From Mycobacterium hubeiense (GTDB lineage Bacteria > Actinomycetota > Actinomycetes > Mycobacteriales > Mycobacteriaceae), in NCBI RefSeq assembly GCF_002838065.1, contig NZ_PIZU01000002.1, positions 62,001-126,000 of the forward strand: a stretch of DNA of 64,000 bases, in the 5' to 3' direction. The notes beneath the pieces were generated by a model that worked only from the letters and a program-made list of their open reading frames with translations, was not told the DNA's origin and did not search any database. Positions within the stretch are counted from its first letter, which is position 1. The number at the start of each line of letters is the position of its first letter. The translations under genes were made by a program, and so were the position numbers. Positions 36,666 through 45,636 of the stretch are shown one piece after another.

Positions 36666-38243
36666 TCAGTTGCCGGTGGGCAGTGCGATATTCACCCCGT
36701 CGTCCGCAAGTTGATCCCGCAGGAACTGGAATCGCTGGTACTGCGTGACGGTGATCGGGCCCGAATAGCCTTCGCTCTGGAGTTTCCGCGGTGGGTACTT
36801 CAGATAAGTCTTCATCAACTCCTTGACCGCCTCGTTGAAGGTCACGAGTGTCCAGGTGTGTTCGGTGTAGTTGTTCATGAAGATGTCGTAGCGCTCCTGC
36901 GGGTCCTGCCAGAGGTCGAAGATCTGCGGGACGGTCGCGACGTACGCCTCGGCACCTTTCCAGCCGAGGTTGGTATCGACGGCGAGGCCTCCGGTAGTCG
37001 CCCCGTCATCGCCGCGCAGATTGAAGACGGCCTTGTAGTGGCCCACCCGCACGGCCCCGGGCGTCAGTTCGTTCTCGCTGAAGTAGAACCACGACTTGCG
37101 CTCGGACTTGCCCTTTCCGAACAACACCGGCGACATGTCGTAGCTGTCGAAGATGATGGGCTCGCCTTCCCGGTCCTTCTTCGGCAGTTGCACGCCGGCC
37201 AGCGCGGCGAAGGTCGCCATGAAATCGAGGCCGCCGACGATATCGGCGCTGCGTGAACCGGCCTTGATGCCCGGGCCCCACGCGATCGCCGGAACGCGAT
37301 TGCCGCCCTCGCGTACGGTGCCCTTGGTCCCGCGGAACGGGGTGTAGCCCGCGTCGGGGTAGACGTCCTGCCAGGCGCCGTTGTCCGTCGTCCAGAACAC
37401 GTAGGTGTTGTCGGCAATGCCGAGCGAGCGGATCTTGTCCATGATGCGGCCGATCCGCGCGTCGTTCTCCACGATCGAATCGGCGTACTTCGACTTCGAC
37501 AGCGATTTGCCCTTGAAATCCGGGTGCGGCATGTTCGGCTGATGCACCTTCATGAAGTTAATGTTCATGAAAAACGGGGTGTCGGATTTCGCGTTGCTGT
37601 CCAGGAACTCGAGTGCGTCCTTCTCGACATACTCGTCGAAGAACGGAATGCCCACGAGCCCTTTATCAGGAGTGTTGACGTATTGGCCGTTGATCTTGAA
37701 GTCCTCTTTGGCCTTCTGGCCCGCTTTGCCCGATAACGCGCCCTGTGTCACGCGGGCAAACATCGCGCGAAGCTCGTCGTCCATATCGGGGAACCATTCG
37801 GGGTCGGCATAGGTGTAGGCGTTGAGGTGATAGAGCCCGCAGTGCCGCATCTCGTCGAAACCGTGCGCGTTGGGCAGCGCATAGTCTGACTCCCCGAGGT
37901 GCCACTTGCCGCTGAAAAATGTCTTGTAATCAGCGGTTTTGAGCACCGACGCCAGAGTCCACTCGGCCGCCGGCAACCCGCCGCCCTGGCCCTGGAAGGC
38001 CACAGTCGTCATGCCGCTGCGATTCGGGATGCGTCCGGTGATCATCGCTGCGCGCCCGGCTGTGCAACTCGGTTGCGCGTAGAACGACATGAACTGCATG
38101 CCTTCTTCGGCCATCCGGTCGATATTCGGAGTCGGCATTCCGCGGTTTTCGCCGCCCCCGTAGACGCCCGCGTCGCCGTACCCGAAGTCGTCGGAGACGA
38201 TGAGAACAATGTTCGGCTTGGTCTTACTGGACTTTTTTGCCAT
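36666..38243 (-). CDS. Arylsulfatase-family sulfatase
   Basis: 525 residues with GGAGAGG before the ATG. N-terminal metal motif IVLIVSDDFGYGD and the sulfatase signature around Cys60 (QPSCTAGRAAMITGR), where the Cys is converted to formylglycine. The usual proline after C-T is replaced (CTAGR instead of CTPSR), but the key Cys and Arg are kept. C-terminal elements KWHLGE, WTTDNGAW and DLWQDPQERYDIF are also typical. No signal peptide, so probably cytoplasmic. It hydrolyses sulfate esters; substrate unknown. Divergence from nothing and a downstream IclR gene on the same strand suggest IclR control. Confidence 0.93.
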   Translation of the reverse strand: MAKKSSKTKPNIVLIVSDDFGYGDAGVYGGGENRGMPTPNIDRMAEEGMQFMSFYAQPSCTAGRAAMITGRIPNRSGMTTVAFQGQGGGLPAAEWTLASVLKTADYKTFFSGKWHLGESDYALPNAHGFDEMRHCGLYHLNAYTYADPEWFPDMDDELRAMFARVTQGALSGKAGQKAKEDFKINGQYVNTPDKGLVGIPFFDEYVEKDALEFLDSNAKSDTPFFMNINFMKVHQPNMPHPDFKGKSLSKSKYADSIVENDARIGRIMDKIRSLGIADNTYVFWTTDNGAWQDVYPDAGYTPFRGTKGTVREGGNRVPAIAWGPGIKAGSRSADIVGGLDFMATFAALAGVQLPKKDREGEPIIFDSYDMSPVLFGKGKSERKSWFYFSENELTPGAVRVGHYKAVFNLRGDDGATTGGLAVDTNLGWKGAEAYVATVPQIFDLWQDPQERYDIFMNNYTEHTWTLVTFNEAVKELMKTYLKYPPRKLQSEGYSGPITVTQYQRFQFLRDQLADDGVNIALPTGN

Positions 38244-38609
38244 GTGTACCTCTCCGTGACGTGCAGTCAGATTCGCTGGCCGCAGATTGTCCTCATCGAT
38301 CGACGAGGCGGTAATTCGTATCCGCTACCCTGCCACCAATCTGGCGTCGGCGTACCCGAAATTGTTGTCTCTCAATTCGAAGAACGTGTCTCAATCCAGT
38401 GACACCGTGCACTCGTCAGCCCCGCAACACGCAGGTCGACGACCCCGCCGAGCGGTGGATGCCGTGTTCGATCGGCGCCTGGTTCGCGCGACGCGATCTC
38501 GCCACGCTGAACCTGACGCGGGTCGACATGACGATGCGCTGGCTGGCCAACCGATCGACCGGCTACATCATCGGCGGCCGCTCCGATGTGTTGCTCGACG
38601 GCGGCTACA
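38244..38609. other. 366-bp gap with possible gene remnant
   Basis: Between the sulfatase start and the IclR stop no convincing complete gene is present. On the + strand a protein-like stretch near 38459-38640 (MRWLANRSTGYIIGGRSDVL, then a Gly-Gly segment) lacks the Arg/Pro-heavy look of shadow frames and faintly recalls the C-terminal hinge of AMP-forming ligases (GRSD plus glycines). It has no start signal and runs into IclR. It may be a decayed fragment. Confidence 0.3.
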
Positions 38610-39536
38610 TCATCCCGTTTCGTGGCGCCATCGCCCTTGATCATTTGCCGCGCAAACCGACGGCTCGTTCACCGTCGGCCACGTATAGCCAATACCCGTG
38701 CGCTGATTGAAGATTGGCCCGCCCCATACTACGTGGCTGTCGCCGGGTGACAACGAGCGCAAGTCGTGCTGCAGCAGGAGAGCCGATCGCATCAACGCGG
38801 TGCGAACACCTCGAGCTTCAATTACGCTGCACGGCCCGGCAATTCCGAGCACACCCGCCAGGTGTCCTGAGGAGTCCCTCATCGCGGCGGCCATGCAACT
38901 GTTCCCCAATGTCGTCTGCTCGACCTCATGGGCAAAGCCGGTTTCCCTGGCTTCGTCGAGAAGTGCTCGCAGCCGTGCCTTGTCGATGACCGAGTAGCGC
39001 GTCATCGGAGCGATCCTGCTGGCGAGAATCTTCTCGGCCAGCTCTGGGTTGTGGGCCGCCTCGATGCGACCCGATGCGAGCAGCACCATCGCGGGACCGA
39101 TGGACGAGAACGACGGAAACCAGGGTTTCCACATATCCGCCACGTGTGATCTACCGAATGCCGCACCGGTCATGGTCAGCTGTCCGGCATTGCTTGTGGC
39201 GACCCACGCCACCTGACCGCGTGTCCGCAAATGCAGATCCTGCAGGTACGGCTGGACAGTCACCGCAACGCCGTGCCGGTGTGCCGACTGAATTCCCTGG
39301 CAGATGAGCCGCTGGCCGGGCACGTAGCCATCCGGACACTGTTCGAGCATGCCGCGTGCGACGAGATCGTTGGCGATGCGTCGCACTGTCGGCTTCGGCA
39401 TCCCAGTGCGCCGCGTGAGCAACGAAAGCGGAAGTGGCGCTACGGCGTCCACGACGCAGTCGAGAATCTCGACGGCGCGGCCCAACACCGTATGGTCGTC
39501 GACCATCGTCCACCCCGAGGCTGAACTACTTGCCAT
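38610..39536 (-). CDS. IclR-family transcriptional regulator
   Basis: 308 residues from the ATG at 39536. N-terminal winged helix (about 18-75: LGRAVEILDCVVDAVAPLPL, then GMPKPTVRRIANDLVARGML) and a C-terminal IclR effector domain (about 90-260) with FSSIGPAMVLLASG and GIAGPCSVIE. The C-terminus is about 45 residues longer than typical. It lies upstream of the sulfatase on the same strand, 366 bp away, and may control it. Confidence 0.88.
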   Translation of the reverse strand: MASSSASGWTMVDDHTVLGRAVEILDCVVDAVAPLPLSLLTRRTGMPKPTVRRIANDLVARGMLEQCPDGYVPGQRLICQGIQSAHRHGVAVTVQPYLQDLHLRTRGQVAWVATSNAGQLTMTGAAFGRSHVADMWKPWFPSFSSIGPAMVLLASGRIEAAHNPELAEKILASRIAPMTRYSVIDKARLRALLDEARETGFAHEVEQTTLGNSCMAAAMRDSSGHLAGVLGIAGPCSVIEARGVRTALMRSALLLQHDLRSLSPGDSHVVWGGPIFNQRTGIGYTWPTVNEPSVCAANDQGRWRHETG

Positions 39537-39651
39537 CGCAACGTCATTGCGCTGCGATTGCCTCAACTCTAAGTCCGATGTCGAGGCGTGCCTAGAGTAT
39601 TCCGCTTGCCCGACAAGGACTTTGACGTCAATGTCAATAACAGTCGCAGGC

Positions 39652-41136
39652 TCAGCGGCCCTGCGCCGCGTACTGCGCGACCAGTGCTTCTGCACTGCGC
39701 ACCGCAGCCCTGCACGCCCGCGTGGTGAACGGGTCGTTGAGCGGATGTTCGGCCCGCCGCCGCCACCGCTGGGCCGCGGCGAACGCCGCCCGCGGCCCGT
39801 CGTACGGCGCATCGGGTTGCAGCCCCAGCCTGCTGGCCGCGTCGGTGCCCGATCCGCCGATGATGCGCCGCAGCGACGCCATCTCGTCTTCGTTCAAAGT
39901 TGTTTGACGCGACCGCAATTGGCTCAGCAGCCGCAGCTCCTCGAACGCGTGCGTATCGGCCAGCAGCGGATCGATGTCGGCGATGATGTACGGCGTCGCG
40001 TAGATTGGATTGGTCTGCACGAACTGCCGCAACGACAGCAGCGCGGTGTGCGCCTTGAGCAAGTCCGACCGCTGCGCGAACTGCTGGTCGATGACGTCGC
40101 GCAGGGCTACCAGGCCACTGCGTTCCAGCAGCTCGTCGGCCAGCGCCACCGAATCGGTGATCCCGGCGCGCAGCAGCGCGATCGAGATCCGGATGCCGAA
40201 CATGCCGAACCGGTCCAGCAACGCCGCCCGCGTCGCCGCATCCACCGGCAGCGAGCTGTCCTCGCGCACGAACCGGTCCACCGACAGCATCGCCTTGGTG
40301 AGCTCGGCGGCATCCACCCCGGCCAGCTTCTCCAGCGCGACGAACTCGCTTTGCCGCAGCGTGCGCGCCGTCAGCGCGAGCAGACCCGACACCGGCACGA
40401 CGGCCTGGCAGATGCCCGTCTTCTCCATCTCGGAGGTGAACCGCGTGGCGACGTCCTTGGCCGACATCATCGCGTCGATCCGCCCCGCGCCGATCTCGTC
40501 GGCCCGCGATGCCACCCCGATGACGCCCAGCGCGCCCGACGACCCCCCGACCAGGTCACCAATCTGCTTGAGCAGCGCGATGTCGGCGGCGTTGAGCGTG
40601 CGCAGCAGGAACACCACCGCGTCCACGCGCGGCACCCCGTCGTCGGGCACCAGCAGCCGAAGCGTGCGTTCGGACACGTCGCGGTTCAGCGACGACGTGC
40701 CCGGTGTGTCGATGATCGTCGTGTCGATGAGCTCGGCGGCCGGCCACTCGACGTCGAGGTCGAGGATGTCTTCGGGGTCCAGGCTGGCGAAGTCGAACGT
40801 CAGCCCGCCGTTACGGGCGATCGGCACATTGGAGCGTCGGCCGCCGCGGTGGTTGGCCGTCACCTTGGGCGTCGGCCCGTGCCGGAACCAGGTGACGATG
40901 CGCGTGGCCTCGGTGGCGTCCGTCGGCGCAATGTCTTCGCCGACAAGCGCATTCACCAGCGTCGACTTGCCCGCCTTGAGTGTGCCGGCCAGCGCGATGC
41001 GGATCGGCTGGTTGAGCCGCCGCCCGATGCGGTCCAGCTCGTTGTGCACATCGGGGCGATTGCGGTAGGCCGGATCGGCCCGGTACGCCTGGATGGTGCC
41101 GCCCAGGATTGCGCGCACTTGATCGCTCGTGCTCAT
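39652..41136 (-). CDS. iniC: IniC, dynamin-like GTPase of the isoniazid-inducible operon
   Basis: 494 residues, matching the 493 of M. tuberculosis IniC. GTPase domain: P-loop GTLKAGKST (51-59), TDATEATRIVTW (switch I), DTPGTSS (G3) and a G4-like SRADE. Helical stalk-like C-terminal half. IniA and IniC are bacterial dynamin-like proteins thought to remodel or repair the plasma membrane under cell-wall stress. Third gene of the leftward ini block, 66 bp after the small IniB-like gene. Confidence 0.92.
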   Translation of the reverse strand: MSTSDQVRAILGGTIQAYRADPAYRNRPDVHNELDRIGRRLNQPIRIALAGTLKAGKSTLVNALVGEDIAPTDATEATRIVTWFRHGPTPKVTANHRGGRRSNVPIARNGGLTFDFASLDPEDILDLDVEWPAAELIDTTIIDTPGTSSLNRDVSERTLRLLVPDDGVPRVDAVVFLLRTLNAADIALLKQIGDLVGGSSGALGVIGVASRADEIGAGRIDAMMSAKDVATRFTSEMEKTGICQAVVPVSGLLALTARTLRQSEFVALEKLAGVDAAELTKAMLSVDRFVREDSSLPVDAATRAALLDRFGMFGIRISIALLRAGITDSVALADELLERSGLVALRDVIDQQFAQRSDLLKAHTALLSLRQFVQTNPIYATPYIIADIDPLLADTHAFEELRLLSQLRSRQTTLNEDEMASLRRIIGGSGTDAASRLGLQPDAPYDGPRAAFAAAQRWRRRAEHPLNDPFTTRACRAAVRSAEALVAQYAAQGR

Positions 41137-41202
41137 TTCGCGCTTACCTCAGCTGCCCTCCCGGTCGGCGATGGCGGAAGTTCCAGCTTATGCGCGGCTG
41201 CG

Positions 41203-41658
41203 TTATTCGATCGATTTGCCCCAAGCCGCGGAGCTCAGCTCAGGGTCGACGAGGTCGCCACCGCCCACGGCGTGATCGCTGTACGGCCCGTCGGGCTCCT
41301 GGACAGGTTCTTCGAACTCGGGCGTGAGCGGATCATCGGCGACGGGGCCGATGCTCTTGTCCGCGATGTCGGCCGATTCCCAGGTGCCGGCCTTGAAGGT
41401 GTCGACGATCAGGCGCGCGTCTTCGGTGTCGGCCGGCCCGATCGCCTTGTCCGGCGGCATGTCGAGTTCCTCGATATCGAGCTGCTTCTCGCCGGCGTGT
41501 GGCATCGACTCGGCCACCAATGACAGCAGCCCTTCGACCTGCTCGGGCGTGACATCCGGGAAACCCGCCTCACGCAGGGTCTTGATCGGGTCGTCAAGGA
41601 ACGCGCGGAGGCCCGGCGGGTCGCGGAACAGGCCTGTGATGAAATCGATGACCGACAT
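41203..41658 (-). CDS. Small IniB-domain protein inserted between iniA and iniC
   Basis: 151 residues, acidic. The N-terminus (about 1-50, SVIDFITGLFRDPPGLRAFL, then DPIKTLREAGFPDVTPEQVE) matches the IniB N-terminal domain seen also in iniB and the 168-residue protein upstream. The remainder is Asp/Glu/Pro-rich with repeated KAIGPAD/KSIGPVAD elements. M. tuberculosis has no gene at this position (from memory). A terminator and a G-rich element lie upstream, so it may start an iniC transcript of its own. Confidence 0.75.
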   Translation of the reverse strand: MSVIDFITGLFRDPPGLRAFLDDPIKTLREAGFPDVTPEQVEGLLSLVAESMPHAGEKQLDIEELDMPPDKAIGPADTEDARLIVDTFKAGTWESADIADKSIGPVADDPLTPEFEEPVQEPDGPYSDHAVGGGDLVDPELSSAAWGKSIE

Positions 41659-41738
41659 GGTGGGCTCCTCGGGCGAAGTCTATGAGCAAACTGTAGGCCG
41701 GTGCGCCACTTCGAACATCGGGGCAGCACCCCATGCCC

Positions 41739-41759
41739 TAATCGGGGGCATTGGGGGTT
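41739..41759. promoter_or_regulatory. G-rich repeat element upstream of IniB-like/iniC
   Basis: TAATCGGGGG (41739-41748) followed directly by CATTGGGGGTT (41749-41759): two approximate copies of the TTnGGGGG element in the same orientation as those before the other two IniB-family genes, 80-100 bp upstream of this start. Confidence 0.5.
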
Positions 41760-41788
41760 CGTGCCAGCCTCGCGAGCTGGTCCCACTT

Positions 41789-41851
41789 CCGCGAGACTGT
41801 AGTTAGCGAGAGGTTTTGCGAGTGGAGGCCTCGATAACAACAGTCTCGCGG
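41789..41851. terminator. Hairpin after iniA
   Basis: Perfect 12-bp arms CCGCGAGACTGT (41789-41800) and ACAGTCTCGCGG (41840-41851) immediately past the iniA stop. It would end or attenuate iniA transcription before the IniB-like/iniC pair. Confidence 0.7.
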
Positions 41852-41853
41852 GG

Positions 41854-43692
41854 CTATGACGCGACGGCCGCCGGCGCCGACAGTTTCGATGCGTGATCAA
41901 GCACCTGTTTGAGGATGTTGAGCTGACGCTCGAGCTCGCGGACGCGGGTATTGCGCTCGTTCTCAGCCATTTTCGCCGCCGCCAGCGTGGCCTGCAGCGA
42001 CTCGTTCAACGACCGCGTGGTCTGATTCGCGATGCCCCGGTAGTGATCCCGCAGCTGGCGCTGAATACCCTTGAGCCGGTCCCGCGATTCCTTGCTCACC
42101 ACAAACTGCACATCGTCGACGAAGCGGCGCACGTTCATCTTCGCCTCGTTGCGGATGCGCAGCATCTTGTTTTCCATCTCTTCCTTGTATGCCTTGCGGC
42201 CCAACAACCCGCCGGCGGCCAGCGACAGCGGGTTCAGCATGCCCAGCCCCGCGAACGACGTCAGCATGCCGAACATCAGCACGCCGCCGAACGATCCGCG
42301 AAGCCCCGACACCGCCCGGTCCCCCACCTTGATCGGCTTGGCTTCCAGCGCCGCCAGCGATTTGAACTCCGTGAATCCGGCGCCCATATCGCGGGCGCTG
42401 ATATCGGGCATCTTCACCGCTTCCAGCCCGGCCTCGGTGAATGTGCGCGCCACCTCGGCCGCCAGCGCCTCGGCCCGCTGATAGGCCCACACGAAGTTGT
42501 CGCCCACCGCGGTGGCCACCGCGTTCTCCAGCTCCGTGCCGATCTCCGCCCAGTGATGCGAGGGATCGCAGTTGTCGATCACCTGCTCGATGTGCTGGGT
42601 GATCACCCTAAACCGGTTGCGCAGATCGTGATCCACGTCAGCGGTCAGATCCGAGATCCCGTCGTTGAGCACCTGCTGCCACAACGCGGTCTGCTGCAAC
42701 GCCTCCTGCGCTTCTTCCTTGCGCCGCTCCAGCTCCGCGCTGAGCCGATCACGCTTATCCGGGTCGTTGAACGCCGACAGCTCAGACTGCACCGCCAACG
42801 TCAAATGCTCAGCAGCCGAACGCACTTCGGCCACCACCTGATCACGCACCCGGTCGTTTTGGCGCGACAGCACGTTGTCCTTGAGAAAGTTGATGATCGC
42901 CGGGAAGTTCGATTCCTCGTTGAGCTCTTTGTCGTTGAGCTGAATCGCATGCGCCCGCAGCATCGCCGACACCGGGATCATCGGCGTCGTGATCCCGGCC
43001 CGCGCCAAATGCTGTTTGTTGGCCTCGACGATCTGGCGCCAATGCGGATACAGATCCGTCTTGGTCGCCAAAATCACTGCCACCGGGCAGATTTCGAGCG
43101 CCTGCCTGATGAACGTCATCTCCGGCTCGGTGAACTCCTGCGACGTGTCACTGCACATCAACATCGCATCGGCATCCGGCAGCAACCCCAACGTCGCCGA
43201 AAGATGCGGCTGCCCATGGCCACCCACACCCGGGGTGTCGATGAACGCCAACCCGCCCTTGAGCAACGGCGACGGCGCGGTCACCTCCACCCGCAACACC
43301 TCACGACCGCCGGCCTGCGGCGCCCGGCGCAGATCCTTCGTCAAATCCGCGGTAGGGATCTCCACCAGCTCCGGTTCGGCACCATCGCCGGCCGAAACCA
43401 CCAACCGCGCCGAGCCCTGCTCGGCATAGGTCACGACCGTCGGCAACACCGTCGACTCGTCATCGCCCACCCGCGCCACCGGCACGTTGAGCAACGAGTT
43501 CAACAGCTGGCTCTTGCCCTGCTTGAGCTGCCCGGCGATGACCACCCGAATCTGCGGATCGGTGATGCGCTGTTTCGCCCGCGCCAACCGCTCCACCAGA
43601 TCCCCGCGCTCGTTGGCATCGGCGATCTTGCTGGTGTGGTCGATCAGCTCGACGATCACCTTCACCTTGCGCGGGTCATTCGGTTGGGTCAT
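41854..43692 (-). CDS. iniA: IniA, dynamin-like GTPase
   Basis: 612 residues (640 in M. tuberculosis). GTPase domain with P-loop GQLKQGKSQ (54-62), DTPGVGGHGQ (G3) and TKTDLYPHW (G4). Long helical middle (about 290-400), a hydrophobic patch (GGVLMFGMLTSFAGLGMLNP, about 440-470) consistent with the membrane-inserting paddle, and a C-terminal coiled coil. IniA was shown to form oligomers with membrane fission activity and to contribute to isoniazid/ethambutol tolerance. It begins 90 bp after iniB across a strong hairpin. Confidence 0.94.
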   Translation of the reverse strand: MTQPNDPRKVKVIVELIDHTSKIADANERGDLVERLARAKQRITDPQIRVVIAGQLKQGKSQLLNSLLNVPVARVGDDESTVLPTVVTYAEQGSARLVVSAGDGAEPELVEIPTADLTKDLRRAPQAGGREVLRVEVTAPSPLLKGGLAFIDTPGVGGHGQPHLSATLGLLPDADAMLMCSDTSQEFTEPEMTFIRQALEICPVAVILATKTDLYPHWRQIVEANKQHLARAGITTPMIPVSAMLRAHAIQLNDKELNEESNFPAIINFLKDNVLSRQNDRVRDQVVAEVRSAAEHLTLAVQSELSAFNDPDKRDRLSAELERRKEEAQEALQQTALWQQVLNDGISDLTADVDHDLRNRFRVITQHIEQVIDNCDPSHHWAEIGTELENAVATAVGDNFVWAYQRAEALAAEVARTFTEAGLEAVKMPDISARDMGAGFTEFKSLAALEAKPIKVGDRAVSGLRGSFGGVLMFGMLTSFAGLGMLNPLSLAAGGLLGRKAYKEEMENKMLRIRNEAKMNVRRFVDDVQFVVSKESRDRLKGIQRQLRDHYRGIANQTTRSLNESLQATLAAAKMAENERNTRVRELERQLNILKQVLDHASKLSAPAAVAS

Positions 43693-43731
43693 GGTGTCCT
43701 TCCGGCCGTGCTCTTACCGTAGGCGCGCAAA

Positions 43732-43761
43732 CTGGCGGGGACCATATGCGGTCCCCGCCAG
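43732..43761. terminator. Strong hairpin in the iniB-iniA gap
   Basis: Perfect 12-bp arms CTGGCGGGGACC (43732-43743) and GGTCCCCGCCAG (43750-43761) with a 6-nt loop, 20 bp after the iniB stop. As an operon-internal terminator it would lower iniA relative to iniB; it could also protect the iniB mRNA 3' end. Confidence 0.7.
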
Positions 43762-43781
43762 CTGCGTTATTCGGTTGTGGG

Positions 43782-44783
43782 TCAGAACAGACCGGCGTCG
43801 ACGTTGGTGCTGACGTCGGTGTCGACGGTCGTGGAGTGATCGTCGATGTTGGTGGTGACATCGTTGTCGTTGACCGTGGTGGTCGTGACGTCGTTGTCCT
43901 CGTCGGCGCTGGCGTCGACGTTGCTGCCGACCACGTCACCGCCGACGTCGGTGTTGGTCTGGTTACCACCGACCGAGGTGTCGGCGTCGTCGACGATGAC
44001 GATCCCGCCACCGGCACCGCCCGCGCCGCCGGTCGCATTCCCGCCGTCGTTGCCGATGCCGATCAGGCCGCCGCCACCGTCGCCGCCCACAGCACCGCCG
44101 CCGCTGCCGCCGCTGGTGTCGACGTCGTTGAGGACCGGGCCCTCGTTGCCGACGATCGCATCGCCGTCGGAGACGACGTCACCGCTGTCGTCGATCTCGT
44201 TGTCCTCGCCGATGTTGACGTTGGAGTTGTCGCCGGTCTCGACGTCGCCGGTGTTGACGTTCTCGTTGTCGTCGCCGACCACGTTCCCGTCGCCCTGCAC
44301 CGTCGTGTTGTCGATGTCGCCGGCCGTGCCGGTGTTCACCACGGCGCCGTCGTCCGCGGAGATCCGGTCACCGAACGTCATGTCGGAGAAGTCGAGGTTG
44401 ACCCCGCCCTGCTGGACGTTTTCGCCGGCGTGCGGGCTGGCGATCTGCGGATCGTTGTTGCTCAGGAAGTCGGTGTCGGTCCGGTTGTGGCTCAACACGT
44501 CGTTGCGGCTGGCGAACTCGGTGTCCGGAGACAGCACGCGGTTCGGCTCGAACTCCAGGTTGTGGTGGTTGGCCACGGCGCGCTGCATACCCACGATGGG
44601 GTCGCCGCCGCCGTACGCCGCGCTCACCGGAGCAACGGCGGTGTAGGCCGTCTGCAGCTGGGCCGCGGTCACGGCCTGCCCCGTAGCGGTCGAGGCCGCC
44701 TGTACCGGGTTGGCCACGAAGCGCTGCACCTCGGCAACGTCGTTGGTGCGGAACAGGTTCAGGATGTAGTCGATCAGGTTCAT
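43782..44783 (-). CDS. iniB: IniB-like protein with Asp/Asn/Thr-rich repeats
   Basis: 333 residues. The N-terminal about 75 residues (NLIDYILNLFRTNDVAEVQRF) match the IniB N-terminal domain (LIDYILSLFRSEDAARSF in M. tuberculosis, from memory). The C-terminal two thirds differ from the Gly/Ala-rich tail of IniB: here many short Asp/Asn/Gly/Val/Thr repeats (NTGD, DDNENVN, GGSGGG, DVTTT). No signal peptide. Its place directly upstream of iniA supports the name. Role unclear in any mycobacterium. Confidence 0.8.
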   Translation of the reverse strand: MNLIDYILNLFRTNDVAEVQRFVANPVQAASTATGQAVTAAQLQTAYTAVAPVSAAYGGGDPIVGMQRAVANHHNLEFEPNRVLSPDTEFASRNDVLSHNRTDTDFLSNNDPQIASPHAGENVQQGGVNLDFSDMTFGDRISADDGAVVNTGTAGDIDNTTVQGDGNVVGDDNENVNTGDVETGDNSNVNIGEDNEIDDSGDVVSDGDAIVGNEGPVLNDVDTSGGSGGGAVGGDGGGGLIGIGNDGGNATGGAGGAGGGIVIVDDADTSVGGNQTNTDVGGDVVGSNVDASADEDNDVTTTTVNDNDVTTNIDDHSTTVDTDVSTNVDAGLF

Positions 44784-44934
44784 CTCGGTGCCTTTCAGGT
44801 TGTCCTTGGAAGGAGCTTTGTCACCGGGCCGCCCGGCGATCTGCTGACAACGTTATGGAGCCGGCGAGCCCGCCGGAACGGGGTCGGTACCCCTCCCTCG
44901 GCACAGGTGTGCTGGGGTCACCGGGTGATCCCCA

Positions 44935-44960
44935 TTAGGGGATTAGGGGGTAGTTAGGGG
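44935..44960. promoter_or_regulatory. Triple TTAGGGG element upstream of iniB
   Basis: Three direct TTAGGGG copies at 44935-44941, 44943-44949 and 44954-44960; the first also pairs with CCCC just before it (ATCCCC/GGGGAT). It lies about 150-177 bp upstream of the iniB start. A repeated factor-binding array, perhaps for IniR, is inferred. Confidence 0.6.
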
Positions 44961-44977
44961 ATCGCTCTGTGTGCACG

Positions 44978-45008
44978 AAAAAGCCCCGCCGCACAGATGC
45001 GGCGGGGC
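44978..45008 (-). terminator. Rho-independent terminator after the IniB-like gene
   Basis: On the minus strand a perfect 10-bp stem (GCCCCGCCGC at 44983-44992, GCGGCGGGGC at 44999-45008 on the plus strand) with a 6-nt loop is followed by five T (A at 44978-44982). It lies 14 bp past the stop of the gene at 45022 and insulates it from iniB. Confidence 0.9.
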
Positions 45009-45021
45009 CTTAAAGCGGACT

Positions 45022-45528
45022 TCAGAAGACGTCGAAGCCGGTGTCGCCGTCGAGCTGCTGGGCGTCCTGCAGCGGTTGCGCCCACGCCTCGGCGTCGTCG
45101 GTGGCCGACACGATCTCGTCGACCTGGGCATCGTCGATGACGCCGTCGAACTGTGCCGGTGTGTCGACCGGGATATCGGCGGTGAGGTCGTGGAGGCTGC
45201 CGTCGACCGACTGGCCGAGCGGTTGCTCGATGACCTGGCTCGCATCGTCGAACGCCTCGGCGGGCACATGATCGTTGAAGGCGTCGAACGCCGCCGTCGC
45301 CGCACCGCTGGCCCACACGTTGCTCGCCGCATCGTCGATGACCGCGGCGTCAGCACCCGACGTCGAGAACGACTCCGAAACGACCGGAATGAGGCTGGCC
45401 ACGTCGGCGGTGGTCACGTCGGTGAGGTTCGCGTCAGCAATCGCCTGCGTCGGATTCTCCGCGTACGCCGCGGCCGCGGCAGGATCGCGTACCAGCGACA
45501 TCACGAAGTCGAGTAGCGAATTTGCCAT
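45022..45528 (-). CDS. Small IniB-domain protein upstream of iniB
   Basis: 168 residues from the ATG at 45528 (GAAGAAGG upstream; a TTG two codons earlier is less likely). N-terminal ANSLLDFVMSLVRDPAAAAA and NPTQAIADANLTDVTTADVA match the IniB N-terminal domain. The rest is acidic and Ala-rich (DDAASNVWASGAATAAFDAF). Separate transcript: own terminator and a TTAGGGG array in its upstream region, shared with the divergent Hsp70-like C gene. Its position matches the small Rv0340-type gene next to iniB in M. tuberculosis, though homology to that gene was not checked. Confidence 0.78.
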   Translation of the reverse strand: MANSLLDFVMSLVRDPAAAAAYAENPTQAIADANLTDVTTADVASLIPVVSESFSTSGADAAVIDDAASNVWASGAATAAFDAFNDHVPAEAFDDASQVIEQPLGQSVDGSLHDLTADIPVDTPAQFDGVIDDAQVDEIVSATDDAEAWAQPLQDAQQLDGDTGFDVF

Positions 45529-45636
45529 TGCCAAACCTTCTTCCCCAATACTCCCAATACTCAGTGGCTCGACTCGATGCTATCGACGGACGTCAGCGCG
45601 GGGATCGGTGCCGAACCCACCCCTGCAGTGACGCCA

